A stretch of 64,000 nucleotides of DNA. Origin: Macrocystis pyrifera (lineage: Eukaryota > Sar > Phaeophyceae > Laminariales > Laminariaceae). The DNA is taken from the NCBI GenBank assembly GCA_031763025.1, contig JASSKH010000037.1:2790001-2854000 (forward strand). Direction: 5' to 3'. Of this stretch, positions 1 through 12,277 are shown piece after piece (the first letter of the stretch is position 1; the number at the start of each line of letters is the position of its first letter). The notes under the pieces are model-generated. The model did no database searches. It saw only the letters and a program-made list of their open reading frames with translations, and was not told where the DNA came from. A program made the position numbers and the translations under genes.

Positions 1-805
1 GTTGGGCATGTGCGCGTTCGCGTGCACTGTGTAAGAGGAGCCGACGCAACGCACGAAGGGGAAAGAACGAGCATGGATGAGTCCAAAAAATAATAAACGC
101 TTTGAGGTAGGTTTTATGCAAAAAGGCAATTGAAAACCCCAAAAAAACGTACTGGCAACAGACAGCATTCAACAATAGACCCAAGACACTCACCACTGTC
201 AGCAGTCTCGAGGGAGTACGAGACAGTCCCTTCCTTGATCGGGCGAGCACATAACTCGCAGTTGGTTGCCCAATAGAGGATGATCCCGCCACCATCGCAC
301 ATGAGATCCTCGCAGGTGGCGAAGGCCACGTTTTTGCCACCAGGCGCGGAGTTCTTGGGCAAGTAAGTAAGTGCTGGTCCGTGCACCGGTCGCAAACAAC
401 AGTCGGCACCAGGTCGGTCTTTGTCGTTGCCGCTCTCTTGCCAGAGGGCGAGGACCACGCGCCTCTCGACGAGGGGGAGGTGAGCTTAGGAGGCGTGGAG
501 AAGGGAGAGGCGGGGGTCGCAGCACCAGCAGGTTCGCCACCGACAGCAGCAAGCAGCTTGGCCGCCTACAGCTGCATCTAGATGCTGTTCGTCGAAGGCG
601 AGACGCCTCTTCTAGGCGTTGTGCGAAGAGCTGTCTATTGGTTGCAGTTTGCGAAGAAAGAAGAAAGGTTGTTTGGCTGTTTGGCTGTTCGGCTGTTTCA
701 AAGAAGAAGGGCTGTTTGCGAAGAGTTGTCTATCAGTCGGTCTGTCTGCCAAGAGCTAGCAAGTGACAACGACCTCAAAAATCGTAATTATGGTTGTATC
801 TATAT
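1..805 (-). pseudogene. Partial inverted copy of Cys-rich gene, first exon and start of intron
   Basis: This segment is the reverse complement of about 45025-45830, with scattered differences, and runs off the left edge. On the minus strand a frame at 114-458 reads through a cysteine-rich stretch (PGGKNVAFATCEDLMC, then NCELCARPIKEGTVSYSLE). A further Cys pair (CDRC) lies just upstream in another frame. The spacing resembles a structural zinc-binding domain, but I do not recognise the family. A GTGAGT splice donor (positions 188-193 on the minus strand) follows the codons for ETADSG and is conserved in the other copy. Compared with that copy there is a TTAC-type expansion near 365 that changes the frame between the two Cys pairs. 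No second exon is present in the window. I infer a duplicated, probably inactive gene piece; a spliced functional form cannot be excluded. Confidence 0.5.
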
Positions 806-1879
806 ACATATGCGTTGCCATCGAATCAAACCGTGAGATCCTTTTGGTACAGACCAAGATACACTCACCCTTGAGCGTTCTCTCTCCAAAGTGTGGTCCA
901 CACGATCGCTGTCCATCCTCTCTGCATCCACTCGACGTTTTATCATGTTTTATATAACCACGCAATGAACGCAACCCTCCCCGTCCCGGGTGATGCACGC
1001 ACAGAGCGTTTGGCGTACGCGCTGTATCCTGCACAAAGCAACGACGGCGAAATCACAGAAACATTGACTGCGCTGCAACCGAAAACGACGGATCCAAAAA
1101 AAAGATGTTTGGTTTTTGAAAGGTAACAAAAAACGCCAAACCAACAAAAACGAAAAAATACTGCACTCTGAATTCTGTGCGCAAGAGGTAAATGCGGGAA
1201 CCGTCGTTAAATATGTCGTGATAAAGATAGTCGGTCGGCACTGTACGCACCCACTGTTTTCGTGACGTACAACTCGTACTAGCAGTGACCGATAATAATG
1301 CCGGTATGACGTTGGCTGATAGATCACGACGATACTGTGACATGCTATGGAATGGCTCGTACTGAGTGTTCGCACATAGACTTGTGCGCGTAGCCTGTCC
1401 CGACTGTTAGCGTGATGGTGTTCCTGAACACATGTATGTACTCGTACCTACTGCCGTAGTATTTTTCAGTTGGTGTTTGTGATGCTGGCGGTACGGCCAC
1501 GGCTCCGTCTGCAGGTCTTCCGGACCTTTTTTGCCCTTTGTGTTGTCGTGTATCGGGTACTCGGTAAGCACACACATATACTAATAGAAGGCATGGATGG
1601 GGTATGGTGGTCAGGGAGGAAATGCATACCAAAGCATGTTATGTGTTTATATATTGGACAAGGCGTGGTAGGATTGGTAGTGTAATATGGTACAGTAGCG
1701 TTTGTATCTGTTCAATGATTGTGTTTTGGTATTGGGATGTGGGGATCCATGTTGAATTTATAGCAAGTGACACTGATACTGGGTGGATACTATTATGGAT
1801 GATGAAATTGCTCTTGCCCTCATTGGGCAGAGGCCGCCGGCTTCACGAACCTCGACCAAAGATGACAAGAAGACTTATT
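806..1879. other. Stretch with no recognisable gene
   Basis: I see no coding pattern, repeat array or terminal repeats here. The short open frames on both strands look like chance frames without family motifs. Confidence 0.4.
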
Positions 1880-2160
1880 ATGGTATTTCGGTGTCACGGT
1901 AACGGCCGTAACGGCGGGACGGGACGTTAAAACCGCCGTCAAAATGGTCCCGCCGTCCCGCTCCGACCCGTCTCGTCCCGTCCCGCTGACAAACTCCCTG
2001 GCCGTCGTCATTTACCGTCCCGTCCGGCAGATAAAATCTCTCCCGTTGGAAATCACCGTCCCGTCTCGCCGTGACATCGAAAAATGACCGTCCGGTCCCG
2101 CCGATAAAACCTCTGCCGTTGGAAATTATCGTCTCGTCCCGTGGTGACACCGCCTCTGGC
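1880..2160. repeat. GC-rich degenerate CCGTCCCG repeat
   Basis: Both strands carry repeated CGTCCCG/CGGGACG words. GGTGTCAC near the left end and GTGACACC near the right end face each other as a short imperfect inverted pair. This resembles the subterminal repeats of the hAT-like elements at 13344 and 29524, but I could not find a convincing terminal inverted repeat plus 8-bp duplication, so I leave it as a repeat. Confidence 0.4.
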
Positions 2161-2929
2161 CAACATAACTTACCTCTTCCCCCGCAAGAGATACAACGTG
2201 GTCGTTTGTTCCCGTCCATTTCCACCACGAATTACGAAATTAATCAAGAGATTTCGAGTTGTAGTAAACTTTAATAGTATTTCCTATATAAATACAGATG
2301 CTATCGTAAATTGTGCACAATTCCAATACTATATTAAATTAAACATAGAACAGTAGAATAGGCGTATTACGCAGCTCGCATAATTGAGTATCAACTGTTC
2401 AAGTACCTAGTCGTAATCACAGCTGGCGTATTTTCATCATCTTGATAATATTAGGCTTGCCATCCGACAATGTATGTGGAGCATGGGCTTCACCGTTGAT
2501 CAATCCAAACATTCCTGAAAGAAGAAATACCCGGATACAAAGGAAACCTATGCACAACGTCTATCTATCTTCTATGTCTGCTTCTTTTGATGCTTGATCT
2601 ACGATATACTCTATGCGTTGTCGTTACTCCTTCCCGCACCTTACGACGTACGCGTCACTTTCTATTCTTGAATCCTAAGCCGCATGATCTCATACATATA
2701 ATATGAAATTGCTCCGCACCACATTTACTCATGTTTCTTTTTGCAGAAAAAGCTGTGCTGGTGTTGATGATTTGTGTTTATATATTCAAACGAAAGTAAG
2801 TGCAAATATTACGATCTACGAAAAAAAATGAAAAATTATTACCGAGTAGTGCGCGTAGTATAGCTGGTGGTGTCGATTTTTTTACTTCCATTTTTTTTTT
2901 TTACCAGGTACCAGGTATGAATCTTCATA
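2161..2929. other. AT-rich stretch with no gene seen
   Basis: No coding signal. The words GGCGTATTACGCAGCTCGCA near 2360 have a diverged relative near 27985, which hints at an old dispersed repeat. Confidence 0.35.
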
Positions 2930-3399
2930 CTATATACAAGGTTCCCCTCCGGGAGGTGCCGTATTAAAATAGGGGAGTGGCGCAAGAGCGAAAGAATAAG
3001 AAACCCTGCACACTTTTTTAGAAGTAGCACCTGCACCCACCCATCATTTTAACGTGAAGAACACGCACATCATATTTTTGAGGACAGACTATGTTATACT
3101 GCTGTTCGCGGAATTAGTGTGGGCGGATCATTAATTACTACAATAACATATTATAGGGTATCGGTAAGTTGAGATATATTGATCCAACTGACTCGCGGCG
3201 ATTAATTCGTAAGTACATAAAAGTTGCGCGAGGTCGAGGTTGCGCCATAATACTTTGTGACCGGCTGAGTAATAAGGTGCAGCATATACATACATACCAC
3301 AGGTACTACAATATATATGTTCCCCCAAAATAAACGTTTCTTGGTGCTCAGGGTATAATATCAAGGTTTCACACAGGTAAATGCTCGAGAACAAATCGT

Positions 3400-3660
3400 A
3401 GTCCGAGTACTGAGAGTATTGGAATACAGGCGGCAAAACTACTGCGAGTACTGAGAAGGCCCAAACACTGAGAGTAATGAGAGTGTGAGCAGTACCGAAC
3501 CCCGAGAATACAGGTTGCTTGAAGTATGTACCCGCAGTAGTATCAAAACACGACATAAATACTTGGGGTAAAGGCAATATATGCGCACAGTACAGAACCT
3601 CGAGATACTGAGAGCATTCACAGCAGTCATGCATAATATTATAGCGAAATACTGGCAGAC
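3400..3660. repeat. Degenerate minisatellite, AGTACNGAACCCCGAGATACTG type
   Basis: Words such as GAACCCCGAGAATAC, GAACCTCGAGATACTGAGAG and CGAGTACTGAGA recur at irregular 30-60 bp spacing. The same block is in unit 3 at 9890-10150. Confidence 0.45.
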
Positions 3661-3827
3661 TGCTTTGAGTGCTCAAGTTGTCTCCAGCGAAAGTAGTTTG
3701 CTCCAACTCCTACTCGTCTGGGACTATCTGGGTGTGTTTTGCGCCGAACGCTGGGCCTGAGACTTGTCGACACGGCGCACAAACGGTTGAAGTATACTTC
3801 ACACACTCGAAGTATACTGGGCATATT

Positions 3828-5727
3828 ATAGGGTTTCCCCGTATTTTTTACAAAACGTCGTGAAAGAACGTCGCGGAGAACGTTGTCTCAGTTCATAAAA
3901 TATCGTCGTGAAGTTCGCCGTGACGTTTGAAGGACAGTTTGGCGAGTAGTCTGCGAAAGTTATGGAGATCTCGCCGCTCGTGCCTTTTCGTAAACTACGA
4001 AGGCCCTTGAACGCATGCTCCGCAAAAAAGTAAAATCCCACGCACGCACGTAGCATTCAAGATAGGAGTCGTCCGATTCGTACGTAATCGTCTCGCCAAA
4101 CTGAGGATTCGAAGAGGAATCATTGTCCGGCATACTCTCTTGGCGGTGTCTTGGTTAGAGGCTGGATGTCGACGAGTAGTTTTGATTGTTGGACGAGGTA
4201 ATGTGTTGTGTCGGGGAGTGGGGGTGCTGGTCGCCGATAAACTGTCGTCGAATTGGAGCAAAAGATTTTACAACCCAGGTTCTCTTTTTCCGTGGGACAC
4301 TGATATGGAAACGGTAGTTATCCCCGCGGGTGTGTGAAGATAGAAGCTTTCGTGAAATAAAAGTGGTACGAGTCCGTACGGACGGCGGGCAGGTTGGGGT
4401 AACATAGTAGCGCGTTGCGACCGTGCATGTCTGCGTGTAAATTCACATACGGCGGCCCCAAGTTTGTACAGCAGACGTTGTGCGCAAGGGAGGGGGGAGG
4501 TTCACACGTCTGTGAGAGTTTGTGGTCGTGTAATCCAATTTCCTACATTTATTTACAGTATGCCGATTCGCGCATCCCTGATGCTCTCATCACCTGTAGT
4601 AACTCATGAACCCGCATCATCTCATGACACGGTTAACAGCTGCTAAACTGGCGCTACTGCTACACCCCTTTCATTCGTGGGTCCAATCACGCGTGTGTTG
4701 TTTACTGGATGTCTGAAGGTCGTACAGCAGCAGTTGCCCCACACACGAGTACATAAAGCAAACAGCAGTACGAACGTATTTCCTACCAGGTGTCATACCT
4801 CGTATTTGGTCATTACAGCAGTAGTATCTTCAAAAACGCAAAATCACGTAGGCAGCGATCCTCCGTGGATGTAGCTTCGTACATCATACGAACGCCATAT
4901 GCTCCGAATGACCCGCAACATACAACCCCAAGCATATCCTGCTGCGGTACCGCCGCCTGCGTTATTCCCCCCCTGCTCATCCTCGTCCTTGTGATCTGCC
5001 TCCTCCACCCCGCTCGAACCTCCAACCACTGTGACAGCAGCAGCTCCCCCACCCCTCGCGCTCACAAACTACAACTCCGGTGAGAGTCCCAGCGATCCAA
5101 TTTGAAAACTATCACCCAGACACACAGAAGAGCTGTTGCTCCCGGTCGCCCTCACTGGCCCAACGCCACCCCCCTCCACCCCCAGTCCGGCATGCTGCGG
5201 CTCTCCATACCCTTCGCGACGGCCTAGGCTCTGCGAGATGCGAGTGCCAAGGGAATGTCTTGCGCTCGCTGTTGGTGTGGTTGCATGCCCCTTGCTGCGT
5301 GCACCCGAGGACATGTTTCCGTCGACAAGAAACTCAACAGGCGATCAGCGCAGAGCTGTAGATGGGTCGCACCCAAACAGAAAGCAGTATCTCCTGCGGT
5401 GCCGGCCGGCCCCACGTTGAAGCGGTATTGTCGTCGTGGTATACACTGCTGCTGTGGATTGCTTTCAGCGACCCAGATGAGGGATGCCAAGGTTGGGATA
5501 TATCTGGAGTAGGGGGGGATGGGCTGGGTGCGGTCTGTTCGCAGCTGTTCATCCTCACGACGAAAAAAAACAGGCCGTAAAAGTACCTCTCGTGAGATTT
5601 TTTCGTCGTGGTAAAATTCCCAGATTTTCGTATTTTTACGGATAATAAAGCGGCGTAACCTCGAGACGTCTTTTTTTTCCCCAGACGACGATCTTCGCGA
5701 CGTTTTTTTTTCACGGGGAAACCCTAT
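3828..5727. mobile_element. 1.9-kb TIR DNA transposon, non-autonomous, with empty site
   Basis: The left end ATAGGGTTTCCCCGT and right end ACGGGGAAACCCTAT are perfect inverted repeats of 15 bp; similarity continues inward as TTTTT...AAACGTCG against CGACGTTT. The flanks carry ATT on both sides (3825-3827 and 5728-5730). The homologous point in the next tandem unit (about 10300-10312) reads straight through as GGGCATATTGGGGGTATTTC, which is the empty site and fits insertion with a 3-bp duplication. Subterminal CGTCGTGA words repeat inside. A 3-bp duplication suits the PIF/Harbinger or CACTA groups; the termini do not start with CACTA. I see no transposase: the short frames inside (for example 4790-5083) have no family motifs, so it is probably mobilised in trans. 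Confidence 0.75.
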
Positions 5728-5734
5728 ATTGAGG

Positions 5735-6075
5735 GTATTTCATTACTGCGAGTACTGAGTCTCGCAGAAGAAGCAGCAGTACGAACACTACCAATCGACG
5801 AAATACTGCTGTAGACTAGTACTTACTGGTATACTTGTAGTACCCGCCGTACAGAACCCCTTGATACTTGAAGCACAACAGGCGGTATCCATGCCAGCAG
5901 GAGTAGCGAACCCCGCATTAGTGCGAGCGCGAAGCGAACCCCGCATTAATGCGAGCCCGAAGAAATTATACGCGGTAGTATCTACAGAACCTCAAAATAC
6001 TGCGAGTACTCAGTATCTCGAGTACAAAAACCCCGAAATACTGCGAGTGTCCGAAGTACCTACGGTAATAGCAGC
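5735..6075. repeat. Degenerate minisatellite block, copy in unit 1
   Basis: Same word family as 3400-3660 (GTACAGAACCCC, CCCGAAATACTGCGAG). It is duplicated in unit 3 at 10315-10640 with small insertions and deletions. Confidence 0.4.
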
Positions 6076-7157
6076 AGTATTTTCTCGAACATACTTTGCT
6101 TTATAAACTCCCGATTGTTCGGAGTAGCTGTGAAATGTTGAGGCATGAAAGCACGCCACACGCAAGCGCGCCGCCCAAACTCTTTAATTTGGGCTAAAAC
6201 ACACAAGTAGCATGTACTCTTGTCACATTATACGTTCAGAAAAGCAAGGTGTGGACGAATGTATATTATTATTACTACTGCTGTAGTACTCTGTTGTAGT
6301 TATGTGGTACAGAAATAGTCAAAAGTGAGATTAAGAAAAAAGAACGGGGATGGTGCGAGTCGAACCTCGGAAACGAAAATGTTATCCAGCAAGTGCAGTT
6401 TAAACCTATACGCTAGATAGAACAGCGCTCGTACAACTGGCATGTCGTGTTTTTTACGCAATCTAAAACACTTTGCACGATCTTCTACAGCAGTAGAGTA
6501 GCTTGTACAGGTACGACAGCATATTCAGCAGTACAGCTGTAAAATGCAACGCGAGGAACGTACGTGTACTGATCCCCTTTCAGCTGGCTCTAGGATCTAC
6601 GTATCGATCAGCAATGTAGGACACACTGCAATCAGAACTACTGTATGTGTATGTACCGCTGTAAGTATATTACGAACGCTGAAGCTGTACGAATGAGCCG
6701 CAGCACGATCATCCATACGCGCAAGGTGTGCTCACTGCTGCTGCTGGGCAGCAGGGTTGGATGTGGTGCTGTAGGAAGCTGGAGGTAAGCACGCTCTGTG
6801 CACTGCTGTGGGTATTGTTCTCTAGGCGGTGGTCCGTGCTCCGTCAACAACCCAAAAAAAATGTATGATGAGCCGGGGGGAGAAAACAGAGAGCATGGCA
6901 ATGTACCGATATACGTACGTACAAAATAAGGCCTCTTTACCGAAACCAGGGAAATCGTCTTATCCACTCCCGCCGAAAAAAAAAAACAATTAAGCGCCTG
7001 CCACGCGCTTCAGAGTGCACGGATCGCGCCGAGACCTAGACCAATGTGTCCGGCAGGGCTTCCCGTGTCCGTGTACTTACTGTTTTGCCTAAAAGTGCTC
7101 GTGCGAAAAGAAAAGTTGGCAAAAGTGCGAAAATTTGACAAATATACGTATACATAT

Positions 7158-7820
7158 ATTTCCACCCGCAACACCTGCCACAGCCGCAGGCTCGCCACCA
7201 CACAGAAACAGCACAGATACCACTCAACTTACGGCCACACACCAGTACTGGTGTGGCCCAAAAAGACGTCAGGAGACATGTCATCATGATCAAGCGGGAC
7301 GCAAAACGTGCGCTGTCAAGGATGTATAGGGCCGAGTGTTACACACTAAAAACTAGTAGTTTGGTGTCAGTCAAAGCATGGCGTCGTCGTGAATGCAACG
7401 TTGCTGTCTGTCAAGGGGTGCAAGTGCTGTCTCATAACACATCTTCGGTGTAACAGGCACGGACGCCATCGTGATGCCTATTTCACGCGCGGGGTCGATC
7501 GACCAGCAGCTGCACTACAAGAACCACCGCCGCCACCACCACATCCACCACCACCTCTACCTCCACAACCACCAGTGACACAGTGCAAGCACAACCATCT
7601 GATTCAGAACAACCACTATGATGAGCTGGCACCGTAACAACAGTGCTTGGGGTAGGGATGGGAAGAAATCGGGAAAAGACGTCGCCCGTGTAGTGTGAGC
7701 ACTTCTGGGGGCTTGGGCTGCGGGTCGAGATAAAACCGTCTGCGCCGGGATGGCTCCATTCGCGCAACCAGCAGCGCGGGAACTTCTTTACGTACAACCA
7801 CGCCGACCTTGCGGCGGGAA
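7158..7820. mobile_element. Insertion between tandem units, possible TIR element
   Basis: This segment is absent from the other unit junction (9415-9430). Its ends read TTTCCACCCGCAA and, reversed from the right, TTTCCCGCCGCAA, an imperfect inverted pair of about 13 bp. I could not settle a target duplication because the flanks are AT-rich (ATACATATA and TATGTATAT). A CCACCACC-rich tract at 7525-7575 gives a proline run in one frame only and is probably low complexity. I see no transposase. Confidence 0.3.
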
Positions 7821-9889
7821 AGAAGAATATGTATATATACAAGGTACCCCTCCGGGAGGTACCGTATTAACAGGGGAGTGGCGCAAGAGCGAAATAATAC
7901 TCGTATGAAACCCTGCACATTTAGAAGTAGCACCTGCATCCACCCATCATTTTAACGTGAACACACACAACATATGTTTGAGGACAGACTATTATATACT
8001 ACTGCTGTTGTAGTCCTGGTACAAAAAAAGCCAAAAATGAACTTAAACAAAGAACCTGGATGGTGCGAGTTTAACCTCGCAAACGAAAAATTTATCGAAC
8101 GCAGTATAACCGACTACGCTAGAACAGCAGTGCTCGTACAATTTTGTCATGTTTTTTACGCAATCTAAAACACTTTGCACGATCTCCTACATACAGCAGT
8201 AGAGTAGTTTGTACAGGTACGACTGCATATACAGCAGCACTGCCGTAGAATGCCACGCGAGGAACGTACGTGTACTGACCCCCTTTCAGCTGGCTCTAGG
8301 ATCTATCGGTCAGCAATGTAGGACACACAGCCATGAGAACTACTCCTTCAAGTATGTTTCGTACGAACACTGCTGCACGAATAACTTGTTGTACAGCAGT
8401 ACGAACGATTTGTTTTTGTTGTACTCGAGACGACGAATATATCGATCCGGGGATAATGGGTCACACATTGCGGAAGGTACGTGCATCGGCCAATGCCGAT
8501 GACAACAACGAACTACAGTAGTACTGAGCTTACAACGCGGATTTTCCACATGCGCATAGTACCCTGCCTGCTGCTGCTGTTGGCGCACTGTGGTGAGCAC
8601 AGCTGGAGCAGTGACAATGTTGGATCACACACAGCAATATGCAGAAGAAGAGAAGCAGGGAGAGAGGTGTGTGATGCTGGTTGGTGTGTTCGTGGCGTGG
8701 TCAAGTGCTCGATCGAATAACCCAACTGTGATAGCCGCAGTACGATCATCCATACGCGCAAGGTGTGCCCACTGCTGCTGCTGCTGGGCAGCAGGGCCGC
8801 AGGGTTGTGGTGCTGTAGGAAGCTGGAGGTAAGCACGCTCTGTGCACTGCGGTGGCTATTGTTCTCTAGGCGGTGGTCCATGCTCCGTGCAACACTTAAA
8901 AAATGTACAGGGATATACGTCATCCTGGGTACATACGCATCAAAAAGTATATGGCAGACGGTGGAATGCGCACCGCAGGTTCCGACAAACGCAACCAACC
9001 ACAGCAACACTGCGCATATGGGTGTGTCGCACACGCACGGCGGGTGGGCGGGGGGGCGGCAACGTTGGAACGTTGGGATCTGTGCATGTTGTCTGTTGTG
9101 TGCCTGGTATATGTCTGAGCTGTGTGCTCAAAGCTCGTGAGAGCCTAGAGGAGAAAACAGATAGCATGTATGTCCCGATACGTACGTACAAAGTAAGGCC
9201 TCCTACTGAAACCAGGGAAATCGTCTTATCCACTCCCGCCGGAAAAAAAAACTTTGAGCGCCCGCCACGCGCTTCAGAGTGCACGGATCGCGCCGAGACC
9301 TAGAGCAACGTGTCCAGCAGGGCTTCCCGTTTCCGTGTACTTACTGTTTTGCCTAGAAGTGCTCGTGCGAAGAGAAAAGTTGCCAAAAGTACGAAATTTT
9401 GACAAATATACGTATACATACATATTATACAAGGTTCCCCTCCGGGAGGTGCCGTATGAATAGGGGAGTGGCGCAAGAGCGAAATAATATTCGTACGCAA
9501 CCCTGCACACTTGTGTGTAGAAGTAGTACCTGCATCCACCCATCATTTTAACGTGAAGACACACACCACATATTTTTGAGGACAGACTATTATACTGCTG
9601 TTCGAGGAATTAGTGTGGGATTATTGCTACAGTAATATAAAATAGGGTAGCGATAAGAAGAAGTGGACATATTGATCCAGCCTACTCGCGGCGATTAATT
9701 CGTACAAAAAAGTTGGGCGAGGTCGAGGTTGCGCCATAATACTTTGTGACCGGTTGAGTAAGGTACAGCACATACATACTGGTACAATGTATATATGTTC
9801 CCCCAAAATAAATGTTTCTTGGTGCTCAGGGCAACATCAAGGTTTCACAGATGAATGCTCGGCGAGAACAAATCGTAGTCCGAGCACTG

Positions 9890-10640
9890 CGATTATTGGA
9901 GTATTGGCGGCAAAAATATTGTCAGCACTGAGAAGGCCCAAATACTGAGAGTAATGAGAGTGTGAGCAGTACCGAACCCCGAGAATACAGGAAAGTATGT
10001 ACCCGCAGTAGTATCGAAACACGAAATACTTGGGAGTAAAGGCAGTGTGCGCAGTACAGAACCTCGAGATACTGAGAGTATTCGCAGTACATGTATATAT
10101 ATTCCTCGCAAATGCGTATCTGGAAATACTGCCAGACTGCTTTAAGTACTCAAGTTTTCTCCGGCGAAAGTGGTTTGCTCCAACTCCCACTCGTGTGGGA
10201 CTATCTAGGTGTGTTTGGTGCCGAACGATGGGCCTGAGAATTGTCGACGCGGTGCACAGACGGTTAAGAAGTATGCATGATACTCACTCGAAGTATACTG
10301 GGCATATTGGGGGTATTTCATTACTGCGAGGACTGAGTGTCGCAGAAGTAGCAGTACGAACACTACCAACGGACGAAATACTGCTACTGTAGACTAGAAT
10401 ACTTGTAGTACCCGCGGTACAGAACCCCGAGACACTTGAAGAACAACAGGGGGTATCCACGCCAGCAGCAGTAGCGAACCCCGCATTAGTACGAGCCCGA
10501 AAATATACGAAGTAGTATCGACAGAACCTCAAAATACTGCGAGTACTCACAGTATCTCGAGTACAAAAACCCCGAAATACTGCGAGGAGTGTGCGAAGTA
10601 CCTACGATCATAAGAGCACTATTCTCTCGAACATACTTTG
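9890..10640. repeat. Degenerate minisatellite blocks in unit 3
   Basis: Two adjoining blocks of the GAACCCCGAGATACTG word family. They correspond to 3400-3660 plus 5735-6075 once the insertion at 3828-5727 is removed. Confidence 0.45.
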
Positions 10641-12000
10641 CTTTACTCCCAACCATTGGGAGTAGCTGTGAAATGTTGAGGTGTGAACGCACGCCACACG
10701 TAAGCGCGCCCGAACTCTTTACCTTGGGTAAAAAAACACAAGTAACTACAATATCATATTATACGTTCAGGAAAGCAAGGTGGATGGATGTACTGGTCGG
10801 TACAAAAAAAGCCAGAAGTGGAAAATAAACACACACAACTCATTATATATTACAATATACCTGGTATCATACTACGTAAACGCTCAGAAAAGCATGGTGT
10901 GGACGAATGTACTATTATTAATAGTACTGCTGTAGTCTTGGTACAAAAAAAGTGAAAAAAAAGTGAATTAAAAAAAAAAGCGTGGATGGTGCGAGTCGAA
11001 GCGCGGAAACGAAAATTTTATCGCGCGCAGTAAAAACGTCTACGCTAGAACAGTGCTCGAACAACTGGCACGTCGCGATTTATAAGCAATCTAAAACACT
11101 TTGCACGATCCTATACAGCAGTAGAGTAGCTTGTACAGGTACGACTGTGCATATACAGCAGTACTGCTGTAGAATGCCACGCGAGGAACGTACGTGTACT
11201 GACCCCCTTTCAGCTGGCTCTAGGATCTATCGGTCAGCAATGTAGGACACACACAGCAATGAGAACTACTGCTGGAAGTATGTTTTGTACGAACGCTGCT
11301 GTGCGAATAATTATAATTTGTTGTATCATACAGCACGAACGATTTGTTTTTGTTGTACTCGAGACGACGAATATATCGATCCGGGCATAATGAGTCACAC
11401 ACTGCGGAAGGTACGTGCATCGGCGAATGCCGATGACAACAACAACGAACTACAGTAGTACTGAGCTTACAGCGCGGATCTTCCACATGCGCATAGTACC
11501 GTGCCTATACGTCATCCTGGGTATATACGGATCAAAAATGCGCACTGCAGGCTCCGACAAACGAAACCAACCACAGCAACACCGCGCATAAGGGTGTGTC
11601 GCGCACGCACGGCGGGTGGCCGGGGGGGCGGCAGCGTTGGAATGTTGGGATCTGTGCATGTTGTCTGTTGTGTACCTGGCATATGTCTGAGCTGTGTGCT
11701 CATAGCTCGTGAGAGCCTAGGGGAGAAAACACACAGCATGACATGTATTGTATGTACCGATACGCACGTACAAAGCAAGGCCTCTTACTGAAACCAGGGT
11801 AATCGTCTTATCCACTCCCGCCGGAAAAAAACTTTAAGCGCCCGCCACGCGCTTCAGAGTGCACGGATCGTGCCGAGACCAAGACCAATGTGTCCGGCAG
11901 GGCTTCCCGTGTCCGTGTACTTAGTGTTTTGCCTAAAAGTGCTCGTGCGAAGAGAAAAGTTGGCAAAAGTACGAAAATTTGACAAATATTCGTATACATA

Positions 12001-12277
12001 CAAATATTTACCGTCCCGCTCAGCCGAGGAAAAAAATATTTGCCGTCCCGTCTCACCGAGGAAAACATTTTCTACAATCCCATCCCGTCCCGCCAACTTA
12101 TTATGTCCTCGTTTTACCGTCCCGTGCGGTCCCGCTAACTTCTTATATGTCCTCATTTTACCGTCCCGTACGGTCCCGCTAACTTCTTATATGTCCTCAT
12201 TTTACCGTTCCGTTTTCATGGTTTTATCCGCCAAACAAGTCAAATCTGTCCCGTCCCGTCACGATTCTCAGTCACTG
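12001..12277. repeat. CCGTCCCG-rich repeat with 44-bp tandem units and a hAT-like end
   Basis: From 12103 a 44-bp unit beginning ATGTCCTCATTTTACCGTCC is repeated about 2.6 times (starts 12103, 12147, 12191). The right edge, read on the minus strand, starts CAGTGACTGAGAATCGTGAC and continues GGGACGGGAC, which looks like the outer end of a hAT-type element with GC-rich subterminal repeats. No partner end was found at the left junction near 12001, so it is probably truncated. Confidence 0.45.

Larger units (their letters stand above)
2930..12000. repeat. Tandem family of about 2.6-kb non-coding units (three copies)
   Basis: Three units can be aligned by eye. Each begins at a CTCCGGGAGGTGCCGTAT-like block (2945, 7851, 9439) and ends near TGACAAATATACGTATACAT (7137, 9402, 11978). 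Unit 3 (about 9425-12000) is the cleanest. Unit 1 (2930-7157) is lengthened by the insertion at 3828-5727. Unit 2 (about 7835-9420) lacks most of the left half. Between units 1 and 2 is an extra segment (7158-7820). Open frames in the units (for example 3131-3706 and 8513-9034, minus strand) are not conserved between units, so I do not call genes. Confidence 0.7.

Noticed and set aside
1880-2160. A complete hAT element in the CCGTCCCG repeat
   Set aside because: GGTGTCAC/GTGACACC face each other, but no matching outer ends or 8-bp duplication could be read.
3131-3706. 191-residue minus-strand open frame
   Set aside because: It is not conserved in the homologous unit at 9425-10320 and consists largely of the GAACCCCGAG minisatellite.
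6344-6390. tRNA-like GGTTCGACTCGCACCATCC on the minus strand (also near 8065 and 10985)
   Set aside because: It forms a hairpin (TGCGAG/CTCGCA), but the loop size and stem position do not fit a T-arm, and no other tRNA arms are present.
8513-9034. 173-residue minus-strand open frame with serine run
   Set aside because: CAG repeats create the serine run, and the homologous units do not preserve the frame.
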